Shown here: positions 43,930 through 56,480 of the stretch, one piece after another
Numbering within the stretch: the stretch's first letter is position 1
How the letters are laid out: every line of letters starts with the position of its first letter
NCBI GenBank assembly: GCA_035772785.1
Contig: JAOCPU010000001.1
Span: forward strand, 372,001-436,000
DNA from: Phlebiopsis flavidoalba
Taxonomy: Eukaryota > Basidiomycota > Agaricomycetes > Polyporales > Phanerochaetaceae
DNA: 64,000 nt
Reading direction: 5' to 3'
Made by a program: the position numbers and the translations under genes
Notes under the pieces: generated by a model
The model's input: only the letters and a program-made list of their open reading frames with translations
Told to the model about the DNA's origin: nothing
The model's database searches: none

Positions 43930-45200
43930 GGGACCCTAGCTAAGCCGTGTTGATTGTACTCTAGAATCTTCACCGTTTGCCATACAAGATGGGTATTGGG
44001 CGGCCTTCCGAACTTTTCCATGGACGCTGTCCTCCAAAACCTGGCGGACAGAATCATTAAAGTGGGTCCCGAATCTACGATAACGTACACACTGGGACTT
44101 GAGTACATGACCTGTTTAGGTATATGGCATGGGCTCTTGTCCGTTCTTCGGCGGTCGATCGACACTTTCTGGTATGCTTTTGAACTTGCCAACACAAACG
44201 AGACCAATGTATTTACTCTCGCTAGGTCTGCTTGGTGCCAGAGGCCCTCAACCGGACGTGAAGCTTATGCGCGGGTTCACCCGAAATCATAATGACGGAT
44301 ACCACGTCGAAGGATGGTTTCTGGGAGAGAGCCTAAACGATCTACTCCATGTCACTCCCGGTCACTCCAGCGATAAGATCAACGACAGGTGTTTGGCAAA
44401 ACTTCAGCTCGACATCCATGTCGGCAAGCAAGTGAAGGCTGGAGACAGGTAAGAGGGAGCATTATCAGTAAGCGAGCGCAAGAGTGTCGAACCGGGTCCG
44501 CTCGCGCGTCGGCAAGCAGGGACACCTACCTCGACGCTTTCCTTGTATCAAGTTTTCGACTCCTGGTCACGTTGTTAGTGTCCTTAGGGAGTATTCAGAG
44601 AGTAAGAATACAGCGACAGAGCGACAGCGCCAAGCAAGAATCATGGGAAGCCCACTCATGATTGCCACCCACCCGACACCGTTCGTCCTCCAAAGGTTTT
44701 CTGACCGTCATCCTGACAATGACAACGTCGTCAACGATTTCTTCATGAGCGCGTCGCCACCCGCGGCGATTTGTGCTTCCCCAACGGGGAAAACAAATGT
44801 CATCCTTGCGACAGGCGTCACGATCCCGGCTACCACGATTCTGCTCCAACTCGCTGGAGAGCATGCAGTCTCGAGCGGGGCAAACGACTTACAGGTCAAC
44901 TTCCTTTCCCACATTACCGCTCGTTTTCCGATTGACACCGGAGAGCGGGACGGCCGACAGCGCTTCGTCCGGTTTTGAGACATAAGCTATCTGATCACTT
45001 GGAAATAGCAGCAAGCTACCTGTGCTGTATGGGACGCAACTATCGGGCATGCAGTACACACGTCCAAATCACAAATCTGTTCACTGCCATTCACTCACCT
45101 TATCCGGAAATACGATTGCTGTTGATGCCGCGCGCGAATGCCCAGACTAACGCGGCTGCGGCCACTTTAGAGCAACTTCGGGGCTCGCAAGAATATATCG
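43930..45200 (+). CDS. APH-type (aminoglycoside-phosphotransferase fold) kinase-like protein (frameshifted)
   Basis: Fungal members of this fold are abundant and mostly uncharacterised; they are not known antibiotic-resistance enzymes. Plus-strand blocks: ADRIIKVGPESTITYTLGLE near 44050 (N-lobe lysine strand plus helix), GYHVEGWFLGESLNDLLHVT near 44300 (hinge, like xxVMExIPGESLDDL), HSSDKINDRC.AKLQ near 44370, RDTYLDAFLVSSF near 44525 and VNDFFMSASPP near 44735. NFLSHITARFPIDTGERDG near 44905 is like the catalytic HGDL/IxxRNILID loop, although the Asp of HGD is not readable in this frame. A C-terminal WEY..A-like segment lies near 45000, and HSPYPEIRLL near 45100. The match is by order and pattern, so I hold it at moderate confidence. 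Confidence 0.5.
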
Positions 45201-46470
45201 TTTCTGGGTATAGGCCGGTCCCAGCCCCTCAATCGAAACATATTGACACTTTTTCCTAGTCTGTGCTACCTTGGGGGAGCTGACAGAAACAAACAAGACA
45301 TTCTTGGGTAAAGCTCAACAACACTCGCCGACCCTGACGTAACGACAAACGTTACCCTCTCAAGTGACTCTGGATAAGAAAGATGAAGAATTTGTGGAAA
45401 GTGGATGGATACAGCTACGTAAGACGTATTTATTTTACGCTCAACAAGCTTCTGACTTTCGTGCCAAAGCTATGACGCTATCAAGGTCATGGCTGGGGAT
45501 GTGGCCCATAAGCTTACAGTACTGGCATAACGACTCCCCCTCCAAGCAACAAGAAGAGCAGGCTGGAGAAAAAAACCGAGCCACCCCCAATCTGAGATAA
45601 CGTGTACCAGGAGTTGTACATGAAGCATCGACTGTACCCTGTACATGGGGGGAAAAGTACGATCCAACAGCTTGTGTTGATGAAAAGTACAGGCCATTTG
45701 GAAGCCAAAATGTATATGTAACAGCGCTGCCCTGTTCCCCTCGGCAGGTCCTAGGTACGTCCTTTGAGACAATCGATCGCTAGCATGATCCAAATCTCAC
45801 TCACATAAGGATTTCACCTAGGCTCCTGGAATAGGAATCCCGTCTGACTGTGACCATATGTGCGCTTACCCGCTCAAGAACCTTGCAGAGAAACTAATCG
45901 GCCGCGAAATGAGCAACCGTTGCAAATATTGTAGTTCAGTTTCCCTCCTAGACGCCTAGGGGCGCCTTCTACACCGCTCGCACCGAATTCAGTTAGCTAG
46001 TCAGTACTAGTGCAGTCAGCCACTTGCGGACTAAGTAACCTGACGACGAACACTGGTCCGAGGTCCTCTCGATGCTAAAGTGAGATAATTATCGTACGGC
46101 AAGATGCTCTCATGTGACAGGTGTATGCCAAATGAAATAGTCTACAAGTATGTGGAAACGTCCGAATTGTCTCAGTATCTCCTCGCAATTGACGTCAGGG
46201 CTTCTAGTTTCCTGCGACATCACCAAGACTGAGATTATTTTAAGAGTGATAAACGTTTTCATTGTTTCTGTTCCTGCTGAACATTCGGAAGGAAGTATTT
46301 ATTACAATGAGCCGGGCAATACGTGTACACCTGGCAATGTTTTGATAGCCAATACCATACAACGAAACTGAGCTTTCAAGGCCCTATGCAGCGACCCTGT
46401 TCCTGGGTGGCGCCATCTACTGCGCCGAACGCTTCGTCCCATCCAGTCCCATCAATCGCCCGGTAGGCCG
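45201..46470. other. No gene recognised
   Basis: No conserved peptide or RNA is visible. Open frames near 45364-45600 (+) and 45470-45793 (-) show no motif. The right end adjoins the 3' end of the insulysin gene. Confidence 0.4.
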
Positions 46471-49400
46471 TTAGGCCTTGGGAATCTGTGAAAACGACGG
46501 TATTACCCTCCTCTGATTTTTTTCCCTCGTAGTCCCTAGATGCGGGGGCTTCCCTCGCGAAACTTTGTAAGCGTCTGGAGAATCGTCTTGACCTCGTCTT
46601 CGTGGACAACGAGTGTCTCGCCCGCAAGTACCTGCTGCCAGTATGCGATTTACCAGGGTAAGAGCGGGCTCATCACTGGAAATGAGCTCCGCTTTCCACT
46701 TCGCTTCATCGACGGTGATGCCTTTGTCGGCGAGGCTGGAAGCAAAGGCAGTGATGGCGGGCCTTGCTGACGTGTCGCTGCGGTCGGACCTTCATGAGAT
46801 TTGAGGTGTAGAGGCCAGCTTTGAACGGGATGGGGAGTCAGGGTGCACGTGGCTCTTCATGAGAGCTATCAACTCTTCCTTTCTTCACCGCCTTGAGAAT
46901 CTCGATCCTTTCTTGACCTGCGGTAGATTGAGTATACGGATCATGTCTATGATTACTAGGAACTCACGCTCAGTGTGGCAACCAAGGCAATCGGTGTCAA
47001 TGAGGTGCCAAAACCTATTGAGCTCTTGGGAGAGATCCACAGTATCCCTCCATCTCCAGTACTTCTCCAGTCCGTGCTTATGCTCGTTGAGCACCTCTTC
47101 AGTCATACCCTCCACCATTTTTCCATCATCTCTACAAGGAACGCATCGACACGCTCCTCGAGGAATGCAGGCGCCCTCTCGCTCTGCACGGTGATAAGGA
47201 TGCCGATGTCGTTTGTCGCATCCCAGCCAGGAGGAATAAGCGGTGTAGCCAAGCTGTTCGCGGGTGCGCAGAATGTCGAATGTGGGCTCATGGAGGATCT
47301 GCCTCAGCAATGCCACGATCACGGGAAGGTGTGTCCCGTCTGCCCCCCCGAAGTACAGGTAGTAGCTCAGCGAGCCGAGTTCGGCTCGTTTTTTGTTTCC
47401 CAAAGGAACCTCCCAGACTGCATTTACACCGCTAGGAGGGACGAGCATGTGGGTCTCGATGGACTCGGGAAGAGACGAGCACCGTAACGCCCGTTCTGCA
47501 GCTTTCATGAGCTGAATGGCTTCCTGTATTTTATTCAGTCAGCCTGCGGAGTCATTTATCAAAGTACTTCGACACACCTCTCTGTGTATATTGCCAACTG
47601 TGACATTGCGGATCTCGACTTGGTCAAATAATTTGGCAGCATGTGCCTCGAACTCGTCCAGAGTGATAGCTGATGCTCCTTCAGTCCGACGGTCATGCAT
47701 GTCAGAATAGTTAGCCAACTTACAAGAAACTTGGTCGATCCCCTCGGACGTGTGCCATGCGTTGTCAGTCGTAATATACGACATATAGTAGCCAGCGATC
47801 TTGTACGGATTGGAGAAGTAGAAATTACGCCATCCTCGGATAAGCTGCGCACGGGGTTAGTTGCTGCCATGAAAATCACAATGAAATAAGACTAACATGA
47901 GCTTTCGCGACCTCCAGTTGTTCAGGAGTCGTCACGACTAGATTACGTGCCCTCTCGAAGACCACCTTCGCTAAGGCACCGAGCTTGTCGTTGTATCCGC
48001 TTATGACGATGCATGGGCCGAGGGGGTCCGTTTGAAATCTGCAATCCAAGCCTGCCACTTTTGCATCATACAACTCCCCAGAGAGGGAATCAGTGGGCGA
48101 GATCGGTGAAGAGCCTTCGATGTATTAGTGAGAAGTAGCGACGAGTTATGACATCAACTTACGTGGTCATTGCGAAAGCCCGTGGGGATCGATATGCGAT
48201 TGGACTGTAACGTCAATAAGCACCAAAGTCGAAGGTTATAGAAAGGAATAGCATACCTGCGAAAGTCTATGACGATAGTTTTGCTCTGGGCACCCAGAAT
48301 TGATCGTCTTTCTTTGTGCCAGAGCTTGGATAATGGGGTGGAGTAAACAAGCGTGGGGCGTTCCGCGGGCTGGCAAGTACTGAATGAGCTAAACTCGCAA
48401 CTAAGCATTTGGTTAAATAATCACCTTCTCGATTTGTCGCTTATCTATCTCGACGCTGGTAGGGATAAATTTTGTTGGGTTCAGGCAGGTAAAGGTCGAG
48501 TATGTCATTGGGGGGCTTGGGCCTTCACAAGTTCAGTACTAATTTCACAGTATGCCAGCTCGATACAACGCTCACCTTCGAGAGAAATTCGGCGTCGAAC
48601 CGCTGTACATGATACTGTGTACCATATATGGGCTCTGTCTTCCACTCCGCGGACCCCCAGAGAGACGTTCGTGCTGCTTCTGCCTTGGCTGAGAGGAACA
48701 CACGGCCAAGCTCTAGCCGCATGCTATCCAGAATTTTGCGCACCTCCTGCTCCCCCCTCTTCGTTCCACGCCTCCGCTAGCCGGCGGCTGGAGAGGATGT
48801 GATCGCGAGGCATAGCGGGCCATGTCATCTGAGCGCTGATCCCTTGTGCGTAGGCAGATGAGGAGTATTCCTTCTTGCACTTGAAGTTGATCTCATGCAT
48901 CGCGGCAATCTCGTCTTGACGCCATTTCGAAAGGGTGGATGAGCGCATCATCGACAAGTATTTGAAGACCACAAGGATAACGTCTTTATAGTTGGCTACA
49001 TGTGGCAACGGGTTAGCTCAGTAGTAACATCCTCGATGAGAGTTCTTACCAAAGCCCTCATCGGTTAGGTCAATGATAATATGGAAGCAGATGAAACCTT
49101 TGGCGAGGGAATCGTAAGGTTCACATCCCACTCCTATGACCCACCCCTTGCGTTGCAGATATGCTAAAAGCGACCCGGGACCCTTGTGTACAACAAAGTA
49201 GAACAGAAATTCGAAGGGCCGACGACGCCAGGAAGATGCAGGATAGGGCAAAGGGAAAAAGATTTCGAGTAGGTGGATATCCATGATGCTTTGGGCGGAT
49301 ACCAGTGTCTAAGGCGTGCATGAGAAAAGGCGCATAATTTCTTCATGCCAATACACTCACGCTGTACTCATCCTTGCCGAATGGATTGTCGAAGACTTCG

Positions 49401-50553
49401 ATGGAACGGGGCGGACTGGCATTTTTGTCGGGGATAACGGAGAACAGTTTATTGGTCATGGCCGAAAGCTCATTTAGAGACTCTGTTTTGTATGATCAGG
49501 AATTTGTTTGAGGCGTATATTCAGATGTCAATCGTCACCTGTTCCGATAATGCAGAGTCGCATTCTATCAGCCACGTATTCCTTTCGCACCACCATGCGA
49601 TTATCCTCTTCCGAATTTCCGCCATGATCGAACTATCATCTATGTCGATGTCTGTAGCACTTGAGGAAGCTGTAGATGCAAGCTGAGTAGCAGCACGGTC
49701 ATTCGCGGTGGGCATTGGTAGATGCGCCATCTCCGTCAGCCATTGGACGTTAAGGGGCCCTGGGCTTTGAGATCACGAGCAGCCTTGGACAAGCTGTCGA
49801 TGTTTCCGGTTTCAAACTTGCCACAGGTAGCGTGTCCAGACTTGGTCAAGTGTTTGGACAATTGACGCCGGCGCCAGATGTCGGATTGGAGATTCTTCTT
49901 GTGCTCGGGAGTCGACTGCCTTCAATTCGTGTGAGACAGATGTCGTTGTGAAGAGCGGACAGTGGAAGAAAGCCGCGAAACGAGCGAGAGCCTCCGAGAG
50001 AGCAGTGGCCGAGACGTCGAAGTGGTAATTTGTGCTGGCTATCTTTGTGTGGGCATTGCAGCTGCCATTGTTTCTTGTCAGATACTATGAACTATGAGCT
50101 AGGAAGCCATGACGGATATGGGGTTGTCTTACTGAAGAGAACTCATTCTGGGCTGAGGGTACAGCTCTGTGCCCTGTTGTGACAAGCCCTTAGAAAATTG
50201 CCATAATGTACTTCGAATGACATACCATGAACAGAAGATGCTCGCAAAAGTGAGGGCCAAACCATGCATATCATCCTGATCGACATTCTCGTCAGCAACG
50301 GTGGTCTCGCTGCGAAACGATCACCACACACCGGGTCCTCCGAGTGTCCCGCCATAACAGTCATACTGGCGGCAGCCAAGCCTTCTCAGCCTTCTCATCG
50401 CGCACAAGCATTACCTCAAGTCCATTTGCGAGCTTGAATTACTCGATATTCACGTTCGTCCCGCTCGGACTTGCGTATAGACTTCGTGAACACATCGAAC
50501 GTAGGGTCCACGGGGTCCGAACGTGTCTCCACTCCGTTTCGGATATGTTTCAT
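46471..50553 (-). CDS. M16A insulysin-type zinc metalloprotease (STE23/IDE family, frameshifted)
   Basis: A peptidase of about 1,100 residues that degrades short peptides in a closed chamber; yeast members process a-factor. Minus-strand blocks: DPTFDVFTKSIRKSERDERE, YRVIQLANGLEVMLVRDEKA, EKAAASMTVMAGHSEDP, and the inverted zinc motif HFCEH in GLA-HFCEH-LLFM near 50262-50226 (one extra base breaks it). The third ligand helix ELKAVDSEHKKNLQSD lies near 49915 and QLSKHLTKSGHATC near 49855. Later blocks are SIEVFDNPFGKDE near 49395, YKDVILVVFKYLSMMRSS near 48980, FLSKVSVVSSW-like near 48600, DPLGPCIVISGYNDKLGALA near 48010, NPYKIAGYYMSYITTDNAWH near 47780, ELGSLSYYLYFGGADGTHLP near 47360, HEPTFDILRTREQLGY near 47285 and ETLVVHEDEV near 46610. 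The end is VIPSFSQIPKA with a TAA at 46471-46473. At least eight introns. Confidence 0.95.
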
Positions 50554-53500
50554 GCGGCGTGCAGTAGCGCGGGCGTGATTAATCGAAGAGCGAGGGGATG
50601 TTGAGTATGCGATGGGAAGAGGGGGCGCCGACAGCTGGGCAGCGGACGTCGCATCTTGCTTCAGAGGGGCAGTCTTATATACGTATTGCTCAGCGGCAGG
50701 CCACTTTGCACAATTATTCGGGCCACCATGCACAACGGTACACTCCAGGACACGCCATTCGATATAGGCACGGGGCACGTATGATCACAGAGGAAGGTCG
50801 GAGATACTCGTGATTTGACACGAGTTGGCGTGGCATTTCTTGCACGAGCCATCCGGCACGAAGACTACCTGGCTGTCGTTGAGGTTGTGTACCCCATGGT
50901 GAGTACAATGGCCAACCTTTGACAAATCCTTTCAGGAATCGCTCTTCGTTGACGGGTCCGTCCCCTGTGGTCATCGCAGTAGCGATGGCGTGTTTTGACC
51001 ACGGAACGCGCGTGGATGTGCTCTATCCTCGACTTGACAAACTTGGCAACACATACGCAGGAGTATTTGTCAATTCAATATCCGTGCCTAGGGAGAAATT
51101 ACCCATTACATACTGAAGGCCACTAGATCATCACCGTTGCCCGCAAACACTGGAGGTCGCCGGTCAAATCATACCGATCGTGCTTGGATCGTGCTAGACA
51201 TGGAAGGATTGTGAAGTTCTTGATGGTGAGGGAAGAAGCGTTGTGCGGTCGCGAGGGGGCCGTTTGACCCTCGAGGCTCATGACCAGGGAGCACTCGCGA
51301 AGCAAGTTGTGCACATTTTGTAGATGTCCGCGTCGCCGATGGATACTTGCACCTGGCACCGCGCCGTGTTTGTGGTCCTGATCGTAGATCGCCAGCTACA
51401 CGCGCATCAGCTAGGCTGGAAGTAGCATCATAGTGCAGTCCACATACCGAGCCCCATTTCCGGAGGGATAGCAGGCGTTATTGGTAGCAAGGCTGATGGA
51501 GGATGATCTCGGACAGTGATACAGGGCTCCTAATATCTATTTTTGGGACACAGAGTGTTACCCGAGTTGTCAGTATAGAAGTCCCTCTTTCATAAGTACG
51601 GCAACACTTCTACCTCTTCGTTGCAGCCGCGAAACGCTATGCAATTTAGCAACACAGGTGGAGTACTTGCCTCGGGATCGCAACCATTGGGCAGCCGACG
51701 CGTACCGATTCCCCGTCGAGAGAGCGCGCGTATGAAGTGCACGGTTGGTACCCAATCACATATCTTGTTTCAAGTGATAGACTTGTAGAATAAATCGCAG
51801 TCAATTCAAAGAAGGAGAGTCAAGTAGCTCGCCGTACCGTTGATGGTGACGTCCAAATTGCGTAGCACTCACAAGTTCCAAAACAGGGCACGCATGTTAT
51901 TCAAGAAAAAATGTACTGGTGAAGCCCGCGCCGCCTCTGGCGGCAGTAACCTTGCTTGTCTATCTAGCTATTTGACAAGCGAGGCAGTAGACCAGATATA
52001 ATGTCTGGTCACTAGTAAAACATGCACAGGCTCTATATCGTGTTATTTATGATGCACACATCGAGTTCTCCTGCCCCACCTAATAGCAGGATACAATTAT
52101 TTCACCCAAGTCTACCCAATCCGTATAAAGACCTATGTCCATTGTCAATGACCACATGCGCGCGGGACACGAACCTGCCCGCGTTGCCTTCCTATGGCAG
52201 GATTTCATCGGGACTTTCTACAGTCCTTACGACAATCTGCAGTCACGAAAATGCAGATGACGAGGGACGTCATTGATTGTTTGGGCGTGATCACCAACTC
52301 ACGAGTCGCCTACCCTAATACGGGTGTATACACGATGGTGAGCCCTGGTGATTCTGTGTGCTCAATTGAGCGCGAGTAGTTGAGCCAGGTAGACAAGCAA
52401 GGTCGAGACGCGACTTACCACTCTGCTATCAACGGATTTGCTGTGCTCGTCAGGTGTACCATGTCGCTCTGCCAGAAGGAGCCAGAAGAGCAGCCGCATA
52501 CCTTTCAGCCCCCTGAGTGTGCCGGGGACCGTGACCGTTTGCCCTGCTGCGGGGATTACAACGAGCTCTCGATGGATTTGCGTGTTGAGCCTGTGGGGCT
52601 GTGAATGGTAGCGTCGGCGTGCCAGCAGGGCCTTTGGGCCCATCTCGTGCCAACAAAAGATTGGCGTCGGCGGGCTTTCTTTTGTACATCCGGAAGACTT
52701 CTTCGGCGAGCCTTCGAGCTCTAGCGCAATGAGCGCGCACGGTCCGCGCGGGGTCACATATACAGTACGATACTGGCTGTGCCTATTACGAATCTTCACG
52801 CCGTCGAAGATTTGGTGAGACGGCCGCAGCACGCCCTTAAGGCAGCGTAGCGGCTTTGCCAGTGAGTATTGTGCGCAAGATGAGACACAACAGCCTGCCG
52901 TGAGAGCTTATTGTTTTCAAGTCAATGGGATGTTATAAATAAGAACCTCACTATCGGGGAACTTGTCGTCATCGTGCGACGACTCTGACGGGTTACGACC
53001 CATCGGGTTCATTCGTGCGCTCGCCCTGGACTGCTGGTCCCTGGATGGTCTCGTGCACGCGCCGCGTAGGGACATCAGACAGTCCAGATGTCATACAGGA
53101 TTAACTTGAACAACTATTTTGATGGGTGATAAAAGGTTTGTGGGGGTCGCCTGGGTCGTGATGTGCAAGTCTCGGTGAGTTGCACCTCACGGTCAGCTAT
53201 GTCGAATCTGAATCAGGCCCGTCTGTTCGCCCTGAGGCGTTGGATTTTGTCGGTCGGCATACAAATGTCACCTTCCGTTCTACGAGTGGCTTATAGCAAG
53301 CAAAGAGGGGTGACGTTGCCGCGGAAAGGTGATGGCAAACGATGGACGTGAGCAAGACCTAGCGCGTCGCGTTGTACTCGCGTCACACTGTGAACGTCTC
53401 TTGTGGACAGCGCGTCATGCTGCGTTACAACTACCTAGCGATACAAAACCACACATTTCAGCGAAGGAAAGCCGTCAATACTAATTTGGTACATAGAGTG

Positions 53501-53718
53501 GTTTTTTTTGCTTTATGCTGACAGAAGAACATGTTTTCATCGAGGGAGACTAGGGGCTATTCAAGAGAAGGGTTTCCACAGCGTGGTGTGTGACGTGACC
53601 GTGCGTGATGCATTTGCGGGCAAAGTCCGGTGAGTTGGGAGGTTGAATTTCAAATAATTGTGCCCCCCGACAGATTACCTTGACAAGCAAGGTAATTCAA
53701 TTATCATGATGGCTGGAG
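50554..53718. other. 3.1-kb region with unassigned coding-like segments
   Basis: I cannot name a gene. Plus-strand segment 50970-51116 reads AMACFDHGTRVDVLYPRLDK, LGNTYAGVFVNSISVPREKL and looks coding. Minus-strand segment 52380-52832 reads RHSQYRTVYVTPRGPCALIA and, in another frame, RLAEEVFRMYKRKPADANLL, then QTVTVPGTLRGLKGMRLLFW. Both are frame-broken. The stretch 52840-53718 shows nothing. Confidence 0.35.
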
Positions 53719-53768
53719 TACATCAATGTGGGGTTAGGGTTAGGCGCAGCTTAGAAGCCAAAAAAAAA
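53719..53768 (-). other. Conserved tail with telomere-type repeats (copy B)
   Basis: On the minus strand the T9 run (53768-53760) is followed by GGCTTCTAAG and CCTAACCCTAACCCC (53744-53730), ending ATTGATGTA at 53719. It matches the tail of copy A; identity stops at the same base in both. Confidence 0.5.
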
Positions 53769-53957
53769 GGCCTGCCCAGCCCGAGGGCCGAAACAGAACA
53801 GGAAAATATTGAGACGGTGCACGAGCCGAAGCCCGTACAAACCGCAGGTTCCCTCTGAGGACAGGGTCGCCGTGCTATGGAGGCCCCCACGGCCCAACAC
53901 ACCCGGCCCCCCCCCCCCCCGGGTAGGTGAAGGGGCATGTGCCATCAAGGTAAGTAT
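53769..53957 (-). ncRNA. U1-like spliceosomal snRNA candidate, copy B
   Basis: Second copy, on the opposite strand and 32 kb from copy A. It starts ATACTTACCTTGATGG at 53957 and keeps stem 1, the ATAGCAC loop, the UUCG hairpin, the Sm-type AATATTTTC (53809-53801 region) and the 3' hairpin with changed base pairs (GGGGCTGG in A, GGGCTGGG in B). Differences from copy A are few, except for a run of about 14 extra C/G bases (53911-53930) beside loop 1, which may be a homopolymer error. Flanks differ apart from the TATA box. Because it runs antisense to a plus-strand open frame, that frame is rejected. Confidence 0.6.
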
Positions 53958-53985
53958 GAGGTGTTCAGATGAGGCGAGCCAGTCT

Positions 53986-53993
53986 CTTATATA
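53986..53993 (-). promoter_or_regulatory. TATATAAG box upstream of U1-like RNA copy B
   Basis: TATATAAG on the minus strand, 36 bases before the predicted RNA 5' end, with the same GCG.G context as upstream of copy A. Confidence 0.6.
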
Positions 53994-54429
53994 CGCGAGG
54001 CGCCGGCGCACGGACCACATTCGTGGCGTGGGAGACTGAAAATGGAGGCGTTCGTGTCGATTCATGCGGTAACTGAATGCAATTGAGCTCATGGTGGTTC
54101 ATGCGACTTCGTAGTGGTAGGATCGACGCTAAACGTGTGTGACCATATGTAATGCTATCAAGTTGCATAATGCATCGTGATCTTCGAGGTTTGAGTTTCA
54201 ACCAGACACGTAGACGGAATAAGCGTCCGCTTTGTGAGGTTTAGACTTTCTCGCGAGAAGTCAACGAGAAGCCAGCAGGACGATCTCTCGTTGTTACCAC
54301 AAAGGGATTTATGAATGATCGTTGTATATTGCGAAATACTCTATGACAAGTTGAGGGAAACGATGTTGCAAATAGCTCACAGCATACACTAGCGATGAAT
54401 AGATACATTAACTCGAGTCTGAGTGTTGT
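53994..54429. other. No gene recognised
   Basis: Spacer between the U1-like copy B and the 3' end of the mitochondrial carrier gene; nothing else visible. Confidence 0.45.
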
Positions 54430-55925
54430 GCCAGAAATTTATTTGAAGGGCGACGCATGTCACGCCGTCGGCAGGTTGTTCGATATACGTCGCTAGTTGA
54501 CATCGAAGAGTGTCCAGAGGAGACCGTAGTGTGGTAAACACTTCGTAGCGCGCTTACACCCAGGCCGCGATATATGCGTGCCATTCCAAGAAGGAAAGGT
54601 TTCGGGTTGCTCGGATCCGGACCTTGAAGGTTCGTTAGACAACAGAAAAGGACATGGAGATGCCACGCCACCCTTGATTAATCGATGAAGTGTTTCGACG
54701 GACACTCCGCGGTGGGGATCCAGCCAGTGCGCGCTGTTGTACTTTCGTTTTGACCTGATGACACAAATATAAGCTAGCCCTTCACATTCAAATTCAAAAG
54801 ACATACACATCCAAGGGATATATCAAGGCCCATGATGAAACACCCGCGAGTGAGCCGCACAGGAATGGGTACTTATAATGAGGGATGTATTGGCATCCAT
54901 GTCGTAGTGTCGGTCCCTGTTCTCCTGACGGAAGGTCGTCCCATGATGTGTCGCAGGCCGTCGTATTCAAAGAAATACAAGCGAAGTTCCGAGTGTGTCT
55001 CTCACTGCACTGGTGAGCATACAATGACAGAGTCCGCCGATAGATGCACGCACGGCAATGTAACCGGAATCCGTGTGTAAAGTCCCCGCACTAGCCTCCT
55101 ACCCGAAAGATCCCGCCCCAGTACTGCTTGCATGGTGTTGGGCGGCTTGGTTCAGACGCTCTCCTATTGCTCTCTGCGATCGAATATTCCAACTGTCGGC
55201 GAACCTGAGGTGATTCATGTGAGCCATGATGATAAATGGGATCAATAGGCGCGATATATACTACTTTGACAAGCTCAAATGCTTCAGGGAAGGTCAGAAT
55301 CGCTGTTTAGTTGAATGGTGTGACGAGTCACTCACGCGTACTACCGACTGAGATGAGAGAGGCCCGACAGCGCTCCACTGCGAATATATCAGAATGAGAC
55401 TCGGTCCAATGCAGCACCTTCACGCACCCGAGACCGCCAGCTGCAGCCGACCGTCAAAGATTCTGTCATGAGAGAAACAATGGTGATTCTTGCAGCAACT
55501 AGAACTCCTTCGTTCGAGTGTAGAGATGGTGAATGAAGCCGCGTCCTTTTTTTTTTGAGTGGCGACACCAGCCATGAGACGCCGGTATAATCACACAGCG
55601 CGTGGTACTTACGGGACGAACGAGATGGTCATGAGAGGAATCCATAGTCCTCTGGAAAACCCCATGTACACCCTCTTCTCGGTACACCTGCAGCGCAAGC
55701 CTAGGGATCGTGACCTTGTTCCGGGTGGTCTGCAGTCTCGACTTGATGGAGTCCAGCTAACACGACCTGAATATAAAGCCCAACGTCGCGAAGGGGCCAT
55801 ACGCGAAGACTGACTGGATAGCCGGCAAAAGTCGAGACATAGCTCGCGAGAGATGGCGCAGACGACCGGCCTTGTTTCCTGCAAGGGGGCGCGCACGTCG
55901 TCGGCTCGGCGGTCAGTGCGCGCAT
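54430..55925 (-). CDS. Mitochondrial carrier (SLC25) family protein (frameshifted)
   Basis: SLC25 carriers exchange metabolites across the mitochondrial inner membrane using three repeats of about 100 residues. Minus-strand blocks: SYVSTFAGYPFDSIKSRLQT near 55860-55740 (first PxDxxKxR signature), TRNKVTIPRLAL, VYREEGVHGFFRGLWIPLMT near 55690, ISFVR, TIYTRTKEF near 55500, then FLCGSLAGVSSWALIYPLDV near 54860 (third-repeat P-x-D signature) and ETLHRLIKGG, GMARIYRGLGVSALRS near 54570, HGLLWTLFDV near 54505 and AYIEQPADGV near 54475. The second repeat between about 55480 and 54980 is less readable because of introns and breaks. The substrate cannot be assigned. The first exon near 55925 is uncertain. 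Confidence 0.9.
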
Positions 55926-56480
55926 GGAGAACAGGCAGGCGTACGTCGCAGATTTTTTTCTTTTTTTTTACTCATTGCGGGCGGCCCGGTCAAAGAAGAT
56001 GGTTCGAACGGCCTGCGCGGGGAGACATGCAGAGGAATGAGATGAGAAAAACCGACGCCTCCGGATCGCAGGGCGTGAATTGCGGCCTACCCCGTCCCCA
56101 TTACACTCATAGGAAATCGTCACAGGGCCCCGAGGCAGACCGTTTCGGCGTGCGTCTGCACGAGCAGCAATTCGCAGAGAACGTCGTGGTGGCGGCCAGA
56201 CGGGGTGGGTAGGTGAGTAAAGAAGATGTTGGGCGGGTCAGAACGAGCCTGAGCGGAGTCGAGCCTCGCTCCTGCTCGGTGTCCCTCAAACCGGTCTATA
56301 TGGGCGCTTAACGAGGATCTGCGCGCGATTGCTGCGTTGGTGCACAAGTGCATCACCCACAAGATTGATTCACACATGGAGACGTAAAGAAACCCCCGCT
56401 ATTGCTCCCAAACCGACCGTGTGTAATTCACTACGAGGAGCTATTAACCGAGGCAGCTGACCCCCTTCTCCAACGCGCCG
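55926..56480. other. Upstream region of the carrier gene; no gene recognised
   Basis: Contains a T/TC-rich tract (55950-55970) close to the carrier start and no conserved peptide. The minus-strand open frame 56120-56377 has no motif. Confidence 0.4.

Noticed and set aside
53658..53858. 66-codon plus-strand frame across the repeated unit
   Set aside because: It is antisense to the U1-like RNA. The shared sequence is explained by stems and the Sm site, and copy A does not keep the same frame.
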